Source: Bavariicoccus seileri WCC 4188
Lineage (GTDB): Bacteria > Bacillota > Bacilli > Lactobacillales > Aerococcaceae
Reading direction: 5' to 3'
Length of the DNA stretch: 64,000 bases
NCBI RefSeq assembly: GCF_000421665.1
Contig: NZ_ATXL01000001.1
Coordinates: 37,800 to 101,799 of the forward strand
In this document: piece by piece, positions 9,298 through 17,142 of the stretch
Layout: each line of letters begins with the position of its first letter
Numbering within the stretch: the first letter of the stretch is position 1
Notes under the pieces: generated by a model
What the model was told of the DNA's origin: nothing
The model's input: only the letters and a program-made list of their open reading frames with translations
Databases searched by the model: none
Position numbers and translations under genes: made by a program

Positions 9298-10161
9298 ATG
9301 TCACAGATATCCCCAGAATCATTTGACCCCAAAATTCGCTATGCCTTTGATGTTTGGAATGGCGAGGATAATTTTTCTGCCAAACACAGTCACGATTTCT
9401 TCGAAGCGTCCTTTATATTAGAAGGACAAGTGGAATACTTCGTCGATCGTCGTTGGAGAAGTGTCAACGCAGGGACTATCCTCATTTTTAATCCATCTAA
9501 TGAGCATGCTGAAAAACAATTGAAGGGTAGCTATTCCCATCAATTACATATTGGGATAGACAACTTTCAACTTGAAAACTTACCGCCCAACACATTTCCA
9601 AACAAAGAAGCAGTCTTACCAATTAATGATACCCAACTAGCTTTGTTTGATAAGGCATGGCAGTTAATCAAAGAGTTTAATGAGCAAAAGGACTATTACC
9701 AAGTTATTGGGAAATCGTTAGCTGTTGAAATTATGATGCTATTACTAAGATCATTGTCAGTTGCGAAAAAGCAGCCACCTCTTAGCCGTGAAGTGGTTCC
9801 CAATGAACGATTGAGTCAACTTGTCACGGTGACACAAAGTTATATTGAAAACAACTATGCCAACGACATTTCGTTAAACCAATTAGCCGATGTCTACTAC
9901 GTTAGCCCGACCTACTTATCAAAAGCGTTTAAAGATATCATTGGCGTCTCCCCCATCACCTATTTGATCCAGTTTCGTTTAAAAAAAGCTTATGACCTTC
10001 TAAAACGGAGCGACTACACTGTCAAAGAAATTGCACATCTCGTTGGATATCAAGATGCCTATCATTTTAGTAAACAATTCAAGAAAGCATTTGATCACTC
10101 CCCAACAGAAGTTAGAAAAGAAGCAAGAACAACTAAAACCGAAGCCTCTCCAACAGACTAA
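9298..10161 (+). CDS. AraC-family transcriptional regulator with N-terminal cupin
   Basis: A 287-residue regulator. Residues about 20-100 form a cupin sensor (KHSHDFFEASFILEGQVEYFVD), and about 175-275 hold the double helix-turn-helix of the AraC family (SLNQLADVYYVSPTYLSKAFK, then VKEIAHLVGYQDAYHFSKQFKKAF). Such proteins usually sense a sugar or metabolite and activate nearby genes. It is divergent from the ABC exporter and points at an SDR gene 122 bp downstream, so either could be a target. An AGAAAGG ribosome binding site precedes the ATG. The ligand is unknown. Confidence 0.85.
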   Translation: MSQISPESFDPKIRYAFDVWNGEDNFSAKHSHDFFEASFILEGQVEYFVDRRWRSVNAGTILIFNPSNEHAEKQLKGSYSHQLHIGIDNFQLENLPPNTFPNKEAVLPINDTQLALFDKAWQLIKEFNEQKDYYQVIGKSLAVEIMMLLLRSLSVAKKQPPLSREVVPNERLSQLVTVTQSYIENNYANDISLNQLADVYYVSPTYLSKAFKDIIGVSPITYLIQFRLKKAYDLLKRSDYTVKEIAHLVGYQDAYHFSKQFKKAFDHSPTEVRKEARTTKTEASPTD

Positions 10162-10283
10162 ATTCTGGTGAGTAAGTTGTTTTACATTAAGACGAGTCTA
10201 TGAAAGAATGAATTTAGAAACACATTACTAGCTTCAACAGATTCAAATGACTCATTTAGAAAAAAACGGAAGGAGATTTATAC

Positions 10284-11072
10284 ATGGATTTAGGTTTAAA
10301 AGGGAAAAATGTCCTCGTATTAGCATCTAGCCAGGGACTTGGAAAAGCCTCAGCTATTGAGTTCGTCAAAGAAGGTGCTAATGTGGTCATTAGCAGTCGA
10401 AACGAGCACAAATTAGAAGGTGTTAAAACTGAAGTCGAAGCTCTAGACCTTGATGGGACAATTCACTACTTTCCGACTGATGTGACAAAGGCAGAAGAAA
10501 TTTCGAACTTGGTCGAGTATACTGTTAAAACATTAGGCGGTATCGATGTGCTAGTTAATAATGCCGGAGGACCACCAAGTGGGACCTTTACTGATTTTAC
10601 AGATGACGATTGGGAAAATGCCTTTCATCTAAATCTCCTAAGTTACATTAGAACAGTTCGCACAGCATTACCCTATCTCAAAAAACAAGGTGGACACATC
10701 ATCAATATTGCTTCCTCTTCTATTAAAGAACCTATTGATGGTTTAATCCTATCCAACACCTTCCGCTTAGGCATAGTTGGCTTAAGTAAATCATTAGCCA
10801 ACGAACTTGGACCATTCAATATTTTAGTCAACACCGTAGCTCCAGGTCGCATTTTAACGGACAGAGTTGATTTCTTAGACAGTGCCAAAGCTGAGAAAAC
10901 AGGACAAACCATTGAAGAAATCAGAAAACAAGCTGAACAACAAATTCCTTTACGCCGCCTTGGTGATCCTGAAGAATTTGCCAAAGCTGTCGTATTCTTG
11001 TCCTCGAGTGCCAATTCCTATATAACCGGCTCAAGCATCCTCGTCGACGGCGGAAAAGTCAGAGCCATTTAA
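10284..11072 (+). CDS. SDR-family oxidoreductase with non-canonical active site
   Basis: A 262-residue Rossmann protein with an N-terminal dinucleotide site (ASSQGLGKA), the VNNAGG strand and the C-terminal ITGSSILVDGG of classical short-chain dehydrogenases. The catalytic YxxxK is absent: the aligned segment reads SNTFR (157-161), so Ser replaces Tyr and Arg replaces Lys, although the Ser cluster at 144-146 remains. This occurs in a divergent 3-oxoacyl-ACP-reductase-like subfamily whose substrate is not clear. AAGGAG lies 8 nt before the ATG. It follows the AraC gene with no terminator seen, so they may be co-transcribed. Confidence 0.8.
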   Translation: MDLGLKGKNVLVLASSQGLGKASAIEFVKEGANVVISSRNEHKLEGVKTEVEALDLDGTIHYFPTDVTKAEEISNLVEYTVKTLGGIDVLVNNAGGPPSGTFTDFTDDDWENAFHLNLLSYIRTVRTALPYLKKQGGHIINIASSSIKEPIDGLILSNTFRLGIVGLSKSLANELGPFNILVNTVAPGRILTDRVDFLDSAKAEKTGQTIEEIRKQAEQQIPLRRLGDPEEFAKAVVFLSSSANSYITGSSILVDGGKVRAI

Positions 11073-11165
11073 CATTTTGAGCTTTCGCAGTGAGATATTT
11101 TATTCATATTAAGCTATTTTGTTCGTATTAAGATATTTTGTGAGCTACTTATTATAGCCTTATAG

Positions 11166-11245
11166 ATTTTTTTAGACCTTTTTAGATCTTTTTAGAACTC
11201 TTTAGATCTCTTTAGATCTCATTACATTTTTTGAGCTCATTAGAA
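11166..11245. repeat. Degenerate tandem repeat, TTTTTAGATC-type
   Basis: About six imperfect copies of an 11-12 bp word (TTTTTAGACC, TTTTTAGATC, CTTTAGATCT and similar) fill the gap between the SDR and aldo/keto reductase genes. No gene or terminator is evident here. Confidence 0.55.
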
Positions 11246-11357
11246 CTTTTATAACAATCTAATGACACTATTCTAACAATACTATTCTAATGACACGTTC
11301 TAAGTGATAATGACAAAGAATTTGCACTTTACTATACATTATATGGAGGTTTTATTG

Positions 11358-12167
11358 ATGGATTATCTTACACTTGTTACTGGAAACAAAATCCCAGTTA
11401 TTGGCAGTGGTACTAATACATTTGGAAAAGAAAATCGTGATTACAATGGCAACATCAATGGTGATACAACAGAACTAGAATGGGCTATTGAAAATGGCTA
11501 CCGTCATTTTGATACAGCTATCTCCTACCGCAACGAATCAGTTGTTGGAAAAGCGATTGCGCAAAGTGGCATCCCACGTGAAAAGTTCTTTATTACTTCA
11601 AAAATTCCTGGTTCCGAACCTTACAATTCTAATGAAGAAGAAGTTAAAAAAGCGGTCAATGACAGTTTAGAAGCTCTGCAAACAGACTATATTGATCTTT
11701 ACCTCATCCATCATCCATGGGACGATCTTGATGGCATCGTGGCCGTTTGGAAGACCCTGGAAAAATTTGTGGACGAAAAAACATTAAAGGCTATCGGGGT
11801 CTCAAACTTCAAAACAAAAGAATTAGACTACCTGATAGAGCACGCTACTATTAAACCAGCAGTCAACCAAGTCGAATCACACCCTGGACATTGGAACGAC
11901 GAAGCCATCCAATATGCTGTAATCCACAACATCGTTCCCGAAGCATGGGGTCCATTAACTAGGGTAAGTGATGAAGCGAAAAAAGTTTTAACAGAAATCG
12001 GTGAACCTTACCATAAAACATGGGCACAAGTTATCTTGAGATATCAAATCGAACGAAATGTTGTTGTGATTCCTAAATCACATAGCCGCGTGAGACAAGC
12101 TCAAAACTTGGATATCTTTGACTTCGAGTTGAATCCAGAAGATAGGCTCAAAATAGCTGAACTATAA
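11358..12167 (+). CDS. Aldo/keto reductase
   Basis: A 269-residue NADPH-dependent TIM-barrel reductase. The catalytic tetrad is visible: Asp52 and Tyr57 in FDTAISYRNE, Lys82 in TSKIPG and His118 in LIHHPW; the cofactor site appears near IPKSHSRVR. Length is close to the family norm. The start at 11358 is chosen because TGGAGG lies 8 nt upstream; an 18-residue N-terminal extension to 11304 lacks a site. It reduces an aldehyde or ketone that cannot be named from the sequence. A strong terminator follows at 12277. Confidence 0.88.
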   Translation: MDYLTLVTGNKIPVIGSGTNTFGKENRDYNGNINGDTTELEWAIENGYRHFDTAISYRNESVVGKAIAQSGIPREKFFITSKIPGSEPYNSNEEEVKKAVNDSLEALQTDYIDLYLIHHPWDDLDGIVAVWKTLEKFVDEKTLKAIGVSNFKTKELDYLIEHATIKPAVNQVESHPGHWNDEAIQYAVIHNIVPEAWGPLTRVSDEAKKVLTEIGEPYHKTWAQVILRYQIERNVVVIPKSHSRVRQAQNLDIFDFELNPEDRLKIAEL

Positions 12168-12203
12168 CATCAATTGCTTTTGTATAAAACTAATTAATAT
12201 AAC

Positions 12204-12262
12204 CCAAGTTTATATAATAAGTTTATGTAGTAAGTTTATACAGTAAGCTTATATAAATAATA
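12204..12262. repeat. Degenerate tandem repeat, AAGTTTATRTAGT-type
   Basis: Three to four imperfect copies of a 14-15 bp word with AAGTTTATATAATA, AAGTTTATGTAGT, AAGTTTATACAGT and AAGCTTATATAA, right after the aldo/keto reductase. Confidence 0.6.
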
Positions 12263-12276
12263 TTGCTGTAAACAGA

Positions 12277-12308
12277 AGAAGGTGTGGCAAAATGCCACAC
12301 CTTCTTTT
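12277..12308 (+). terminator. Strong intrinsic terminator
   Basis: AGAAGGTGTGGCA and TGCCACACCTTCT form a perfect 13-bp stem with an AAA loop, followed by TTTT. It ends the aldo/keto reductase transcript. Confidence 0.85.
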
Positions 12309-12319
12309 CGTATAGTCTA

Positions 12320-12600
12320 CTTATGGCTCGAAACTCAACGCTCGAAATACAACCTCTTTTGAAACGGTGTATCTCAAGCAACTTTTTCGGTAATAACTCA
12401 GACCATCTCGAAAATTAAACCTCTCATTTTCGGATGGTCTTCCTTATTACTCAAAGTTGAACGCTTGATTTACAACCTCTTTTGAAACGGTGTATTTCTT
12501 GCAGTTTCTTGTCCATAAGTCCATCTAGCTTGAAAATTACAAATTTTCTGCTAGCTCGCCTTATGGCTCGAAACTCAACGCTCGAAATACAACCTCTTTA
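12320..12600. repeat. Tandem repeat of about 115-125 bp containing hairpins, abutting the permease stop codon
   Basis: A 41-bp core starting CTTATGGCTCGAAACTCAAC occurs at 12320-12360 and 12560-12600 (one mismatch at the end), with a diverged copy at about 12447-12490; copies 1 and 2 continue into GAAACGGTGTAT. Between the copies lie two imperfect inverted repeats, 12401-12439 (GACCATC..GATGGTC) and 12525-12554 (CTAGC..GCTAG). The last copy overlaps the stop codon of the minus-strand permease gene, so this looks like a duplicated 3' untranslated region. Confidence 0.7.
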
Positions 12601-13422
12601 CTTTATAGCTCCTTCTGCTATTCCTTGGACGATGTACTGTTGTAAGAAGATGTACAGTAGGATGATTGGAACTATTGCGAGTAGTAGTCCGGTCAACGCT
12701 AATTCCCACTGTGTCGTATATTGTCCGAAGAAATAGTATATTTCAAGTGGCAAGGTAAACATCCCATCTTTATTCACTACTAGTGATGGTAGAAGATAGT
12801 CATTCCATATTTTCATACCATTCAGGATGATTACTGTCACTGTTGTAGATCGTAACGTAGGCAATATAACTTTGAAGAAGGTTTTAAAATAACTGGCGCC
12901 ATCGATATATGCAGCTTCATCTAAGGAGATCGAGACACCTCTCAACGAACCATAGTATAAGAAAATCGACATACTAACTGAAAATCCGATATTCATAATG
13001 ATCAATCCTGTACGATTCAACATACCGACGGAACCAAACATTCCTACTAGAGGAATCATGACGGATTGGAATGGAATCAACATGGTTGATCCACACACGA
13101 AATAGAGAATTTTACTTAACTTACTATCGTTTCGTGATAAAGCATAAGCAGCCATCGCACTGAATAAGATGATTAAGACCACACTGATTACCGTAATGAT
13201 CAGGGAGTTTAGAAAACTTCCCCAATAATTCATTTGTCTAAAAGCAGTCGGATAGTTCACAAATGTCGGATTTTTTGGCAGGTTAATCACATTAGTCAAA
13301 ATTTCCGAACGACTTTTGAAACTATTGATAAAAATCAATAAAAATGGATACAACCAAACCAACGATACAGCTATTCCAATTATAGCAACTAAGATAAAGT
13401 GGAGATTTCTTTTCGTTTTCAT
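12598..13422 (-). CDS. Sugar ABC transporter permease (MalG/MsmG type)
   Basis: A 274-residue membrane protein with six predicted helices and the EAA loop (SISLDEAAYIDGASYFKTFFKVILPTLRS) that contacts the ATPase. Together with the upstream permease and binding protein it forms a CUT1-type importer for an oligosaccharide. Its ATG overlaps the end of the upstream permease by 4 bp. No ATPase gene is nearby, so a shared MsmK-like ATPase elsewhere is expected. Its stop codon lies inside the 3' repeat at 12560-12600. Confidence 0.9.
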   Translation of the reverse strand: MKTKRNLHFILVAIIGIAVSLVWLYPFLLIFINSFKSRSEILTNVINLPKNPTFVNYPTAFRQMNYWGSFLNSLIITVISVVLIILFSAMAAYALSRNDSKLSKILYFVCGSTMLIPFQSVMIPLVGMFGSVGMLNRTGLIIMNIGFSVSMSIFLYYGSLRGVSISLDEAAYIDGASYFKTFFKVILPTLRSTTVTVIILNGMKIWNDYLLPSLVVNKDGMFTLPLEIYYFFGQYTTQWELALTGLLLAIVPIILLYIFLQQYIVQGIAEGAIK

Positions 13423-14285
13423 ACGTCCACCTCACGTTTTTGCGTAAACTTCATTTGAATACCAGTCAAAATAGCTACGATCAAGAAGAAAACAATCCCC
13501 TTAGCCTGTGCATACCCTTGGCTATATTGCTCAAATGCTGTATTGAAAATATTCATCGCCAACATTTCCGTCGATCCAAATGGTCCACCATTGGTTAACG
13601 TCAGATTCAAATCATACACTTTGAACGCATTAGCCAAAGTAATAAATAAACTGATCGTGAAGGCTGGCGCCACTAATGGGAATTTTACTCTCCAAAAGGT
13701 CTGCCATGCCCCTGCTCCATCAATTTTTGCTGCCTCTAAAACATCATTTGAAATATCGTTTAGAAAAGCAACATAGATAATCATCACATACCCACTCATT
13801 TGCCAGAGAAATACGATGACTAGTGCCCAAAAACCAGTCGCCTCATTGGCTAACCAGCCATTAAAGAACTCCCAGCCCGTTACTTGTGAGATAGCACTGA
13901 AAGCTTGGATAAAGACAAATTGCCAAATAAATCCAAGAATAATACCACCAATCAAGTTAGGGACAAAGAAGGCAGTTCTAAAGAAGTTAGTCAGTGCATT
14001 TGATCGCGCCGTCACTAATAAGCCTAGACTCAAACCAATCACATTCACTAAGACAATTGATACCAGAGAAAAGCGCACTGTAAACCACAAGCTCTCTAGA
14101 AAGTTACGATCCTCTAGTAGTTGTAAGTAGTTGTCGATGCCGACCCATGCCATTTTAAACCCATCAAAATTCGTAAACGAGGTGAATATCCCGTATGCGA
14201 ATGGGATAATAACAACGAGTAACAAAGCCAATAAACTCGGCAGCAAAAACAGCCAATAATTTAAACCTTTCTGTTGATTTTTCAT
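13419..14285 (-). CDS. Sugar ABC transporter permease (MalF/UgpA type)
   Basis: A 288-residue integral membrane protein with six helices and an EAA loop (ISNDVLEAAKIDGAGAWQTFWRVKFPLVAP). It is the first permease of the CUT1 system, separated from the binding-protein gene by about 80 bp and overlapping the next permease by 4 bp, so all three are co-transcribed. Substrate identity cannot be read from the sequence; no glycosidase gene lies in the operon. Confidence 0.9.
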   Translation of the reverse strand: MKNQQKGLNYWLFLLPSLLALLLVVIIPFAYGIFTSFTNFDGFKMAWVGIDNYLQLLEDRNFLESLWFTVRFSLVSIVLVNVIGLSLGLLVTARSNALTNFFRTAFFVPNLIGGIILGFIWQFVFIQAFSAISQVTGWEFFNGWLANEATGFWALVIVFLWQMSGYVMIIYVAFLNDISNDVLEAAKIDGAGAWQTFWRVKFPLVAPAFTISLFITLANAFKVYDLNLTLTNGGPFGSTEMLAMNIFNTAFEQYSQGYAQAKGIVFFLIVAILTGIQMKFTQKREVDV

Positions 14286-14366
14286 AACCTAAACACCCTT
14301 TCGCTTGTTCTAGACAAACTATTGATATGGTTAAACAACCGAATCACCATAATACTAGATCAACCA

Positions 14367-15662
14367 TTAATCTGATGGGTGATCGTTTTGTACCTGTCTC
14401 AGTGACTCAAAATCAATCTTGGTATTTTTTTCAAATTCTTCCCATGAGATACGATTTGACAAGTACTTTTGGAATTCAGGATGTAAGGACGATTTTAAAT
14501 AGCCGTATGGCGCTTGCTTGTAAGTCATATCGTTATTTTTCTCATCCATCAAAGCCTCATAGAGTACTTGAGAAGGTTCATCCTGGATACGGTTAGCATC
14601 AAAATCTTTAGTTGGGGGCACAAAATTGAATTTGTTGACAAGGTGATCTAATCCTGTTTCACTATCAAATAAGAATGACAAGAACGCTTCTGAAGCTTCA
14701 ATAACTTTCTGATCTGAATTTTTATTGATTGTAAAGTACCACGGTGCCCCAGCAACGAACTTAGCTTCATCATCAGTATCACCAAATACTGGTAAAATAC
14801 CAAGCTTGTCCTTGACGAATTCCGGATCAAGACCATTCAATGTCGGAACTATCCAGTTCCCTTGGTGAATCATTGCAACCCTATCATTGACAAATAACGT
14901 TTCAACAGACTGACTATAATCAAGTGTAATCAATGGTTGAACATTATATTTGTTGATGAGATCAGCATACATTTTCATACGTTCGCCGTTCTTCCAATCA
15001 ATCGTTTTAGCTTCAAAAGCATCGATGATATTGTTGTTAAATTCACTTGCTGTAAAGTTTCCCGAAAAGTGGTTGGTGATATTCTCATCTGCCCCACTAA
15101 AGCCAAATACAGCATCCAAACCAAGCTCTTCTTTCTGTTGGTCCAAAGATTCAACGGCTGCCACAAAATCCTGATAAGTCTCAATACCTTCTGGATCGAT
15201 ACCTGCTTTTGAGAAAATACTTTTATTGTACATAAATCCAAATCCCTCGATACTCATAGGAATTCCTAATAATCGACCATCGACCGTTGCTCCTTCAAGC
15301 AACTTAGGAATCATGACATCTTTAACACTAGAATCAGTCATGTCATACAAATACTCAGAATAATGGTTGATATCTGGCAAATTACCCAACATCATCATGT
15401 CAGGCTCATCCCCTGAAATAAATTTTGCTTGTAAAGCCGCAGCACCATTCCCATTACCTACCGTTGTCACATTGATTCTGACATCCCCATACTCTTTTGA
15501 AAATGCATTTGCAACATCCTTTAATTGTTGTGTGATCTCTGGCTTTTGATTAAATAACTCAATCGTTACCTCATCATCTTGTGACTGACACCCCACTAGT
15601 AACAATGTGGCCAAAAAAATAAGCATTGTGAAGTATAGACCTTTTCCTTTGGTCTCGATCAT
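14367..15662 (-). CDS. Sugar ABC transporter substrate-binding lipoprotein
   Basis: About 431 residues, extracellular solute-binding protein family 1. The N-terminus is a lipoprotein signal (KGLYFTMLIFLATLLLVGC) with lipobox LVGC, so the mature protein is lipid-anchored outside the membrane. Further signatures are FNQKPEITQQLKDVANAFSKEYG and GAPWYFTINKNSDQ. The ATG at 15662 is preferred because AAGGGAAG sits 8 nt upstream; the frame also extends to a GTG at 15671. It is the first gene of the three-gene importer and is preceded by a long gene-free region. Confidence 0.9.
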   Translation of the reverse strand: MIETKGKGLYFTMLIFLATLLLVGCQSQDDEVTIELFNQKPEITQQLKDVANAFSKEYGDVRINVTTVGNGNGAAALQAKFISGDEPDMMMLGNLPDINHYSEYLYDMTDSSVKDVMIPKLLEGATVDGRLLGIPMSIEGFGFMYNKSIFSKAGIDPEGIETYQDFVAAVESLDQQKEELGLDAVFGFSGADENITNHFSGNFTASEFNNNIIDAFEAKTIDWKNGERMKMYADLINKYNVQPLITLDYSQSVETLFVNDRVAMIHQGNWIVPTLNGLDPEFVKDKLGILPVFGDTDDEAKFVAGAPWYFTINKNSDQKVIEASEAFLSFLFDSETGLDHLVNKFNFVPPTKDFDANRIQDEPSQVLYEALMDEKNNDMTYKQAPYGYLKSSLHPEFQKYLSNRISWEEFEKNTKIDFESLRQVQNDHPSD

Positions 15663-16257
15663 TTCTACCACTTCCCTTAGATATAGTCGTCCATCGAGTC
15701 TTTCTGATTAACCTGTTACAACACTTACCATCTGTTGATAGTAGTTCTTTTTTAAATGCTTACTGATGACCCCACCGAAGTAATCAAGTCAATTGACTAA
15801 ATTTAGTGATGTTGCTGGTGATACTCAAATAAATTAAGAGATGTTACATTATAAAGATATTGACTCCTCCTAGTTCGTAATTAACTTATATATTATGTTT
15901 AATTGTCGATTCAAAATTCAAATGAGTCATTAAGATTTACTCATTTGACTTTATTTTTATCATCAACAATTAATATAATAATGTGTTATTGATTTATTTA
16001 TACCACAAACACGACTGAGATTGCTATCAACATGACTTTTTAGACCCATTTGAGCAGATTATTCTTAAGTTATGATGAGTTAGTCCTAAATTAACAACAT
16101 CTGCTATTTTGGTATTATTTCATAACAAATTTACATTTATAGTATATTTATATCAGAATAATAATAACAATCATACTAATAAAGTTAGTTATACTATTTG
16201 CTGTTTGCTTTTTACGATTTAGAATTTACCATTTACAATTTTTAGATTGTATAAAAA
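15663..16257. other. Long AT-rich gene-free region upstream of the sugar ABC operon
   Basis: No convincing ORF. It contains a perfect 12-bp palindrome AGTCAATTGACT (15787-15798) and a 10-bp inverted repeat TCAAATGAGT/ACTCATTTGA (15918-15948), either of which could bind a regulator of the ABC operon, plus AT-rich sequence with several weak -10-like words. Confidence 0.45.
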
Positions 16258-16285
16258 AGATCCAGGGGTTATAACCCCTGGATCT
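16258..16285 (-). terminator. Terminator of the glp operon
   Basis: A perfect 28-bp palindrome, 14-bp arms (AGATCCAGGGGTTA), with a T run on the minus strand. It ends the glpK-glpO-glpF transcript. Confidence 0.85.
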
Positions 16286-16391
16286 TTCCATTGCTTTTAT
16301 ACTGATACCTTCATTATATAACTGTCATTTTTATCTTATACTGCTATTTTCATTCTAACTCAAACAGTAAAAGTTGAATTTCTAGTTAAAA

Positions 16392-16421
16392 TTAGGTTAA
16401 ATCTGATTAAATCTGGTTAAA
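16392..16421. repeat. Short tandem repeat at the 3' end of glpF
   Basis: Three imperfect copies of GGTTAAATCT/GATTAAATCT, the last running into the stop region of glpF. Confidence 0.55.
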
Positions 16422-17142
16422 TCATAATGTTATATACTAGGACTGCTAATAAGCTTCCTAATGTAGGGCCAACGACTGGCACCCAAGCATAAGCCCAGTC
16501 AGAGTCACCTTTGTTTGCGATTGGTAAGATTGCATGCGCAATTCTTGGACCTAAGTCACGAGCTTGGTTAATCGCATATCCAGTTGGTCCACCAAGAGAC
16601 ACACCGATAGCTAAAATCAAACCGCCGACCGCAAAGACGTTGACACCATCTGCAAAAGCATTTTGAGAGAATGCCAGTAAGGCCAAAACTAATACAAATG
16701 TTCCAATGGTTTCCGTTAATACATTAGCAGGATAATTACGAATCGATGGTCCTGTCGCAAATGTACCAAGGATAGCTCCTCTGTCTTCTGTTTCAGCCCA
16801 ATGAGGTAGATAAGCTAACCAGACAAGAGCTGCTCCTACGATTGCACCAAGCATTTGAGCTAGGATAAATGGAACAACTAAATGCCATGGTGTAGAACCT
16901 GTTAAGGCCATTGCCAGTGTAACTGCTGGATTCAAATGACCAGGTCCTAAGAAACCTGAAATGTATACCCCCATCATAACTGCAAGAGCCCAACCAAATG
17001 CAATAACAATCCACCCTGAGTTTTGTGCTTTACTCTTATTTAGGTTTACTGCGGCACATACACCGTCCCCAAGTAAAACCAAAATCAACGTCCCAATAAA
17101 TTCACCAAATATCTGTGCTGTATCTCCAGACATAGCCATCAT
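16417..17142 (-). CDS. glpF: Glycerol uptake facilitator (aquaglyceroporin)
   Basis: A 241-residue MIP-family channel with six membrane helices. The first signature loop is GHLNPAVTLA (NPA 71-73); the second reads GYAINQARDLGPR, so Pro of the second NPA is Gln193 while the selectivity Arg195 and Asp196 are kept. It lets glycerol diffuse in for phosphorylation by GlpK. The ATG overlaps the glpO stop (ATGA), and a second ATG three codons in (17133) has better spacing from AAGAAGGG. It is last in glpK-glpO-glpF. Confidence 0.9.
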   Translation of the reverse strand: MMAMSGDTAQIFGEFIGTLILVLLGDGVCAAVNLNKSKAQNSGWIVIAFGWALAVMMGVYISGFLGPGHLNPAVTLAMALTGSTPWHLVVPFILAQMLGAIVGAALVWLAYLPHWAETEDRGAILGTFATGPSIRNYPANVLTETIGTFVLVLALLAFSQNAFADGVNVFAVGGLILAIGVSLGGPTGYAINQARDLGPRIAHAILPIANKGDSDWAYAWVPVVGPTLGSLLAVLVYNIMI

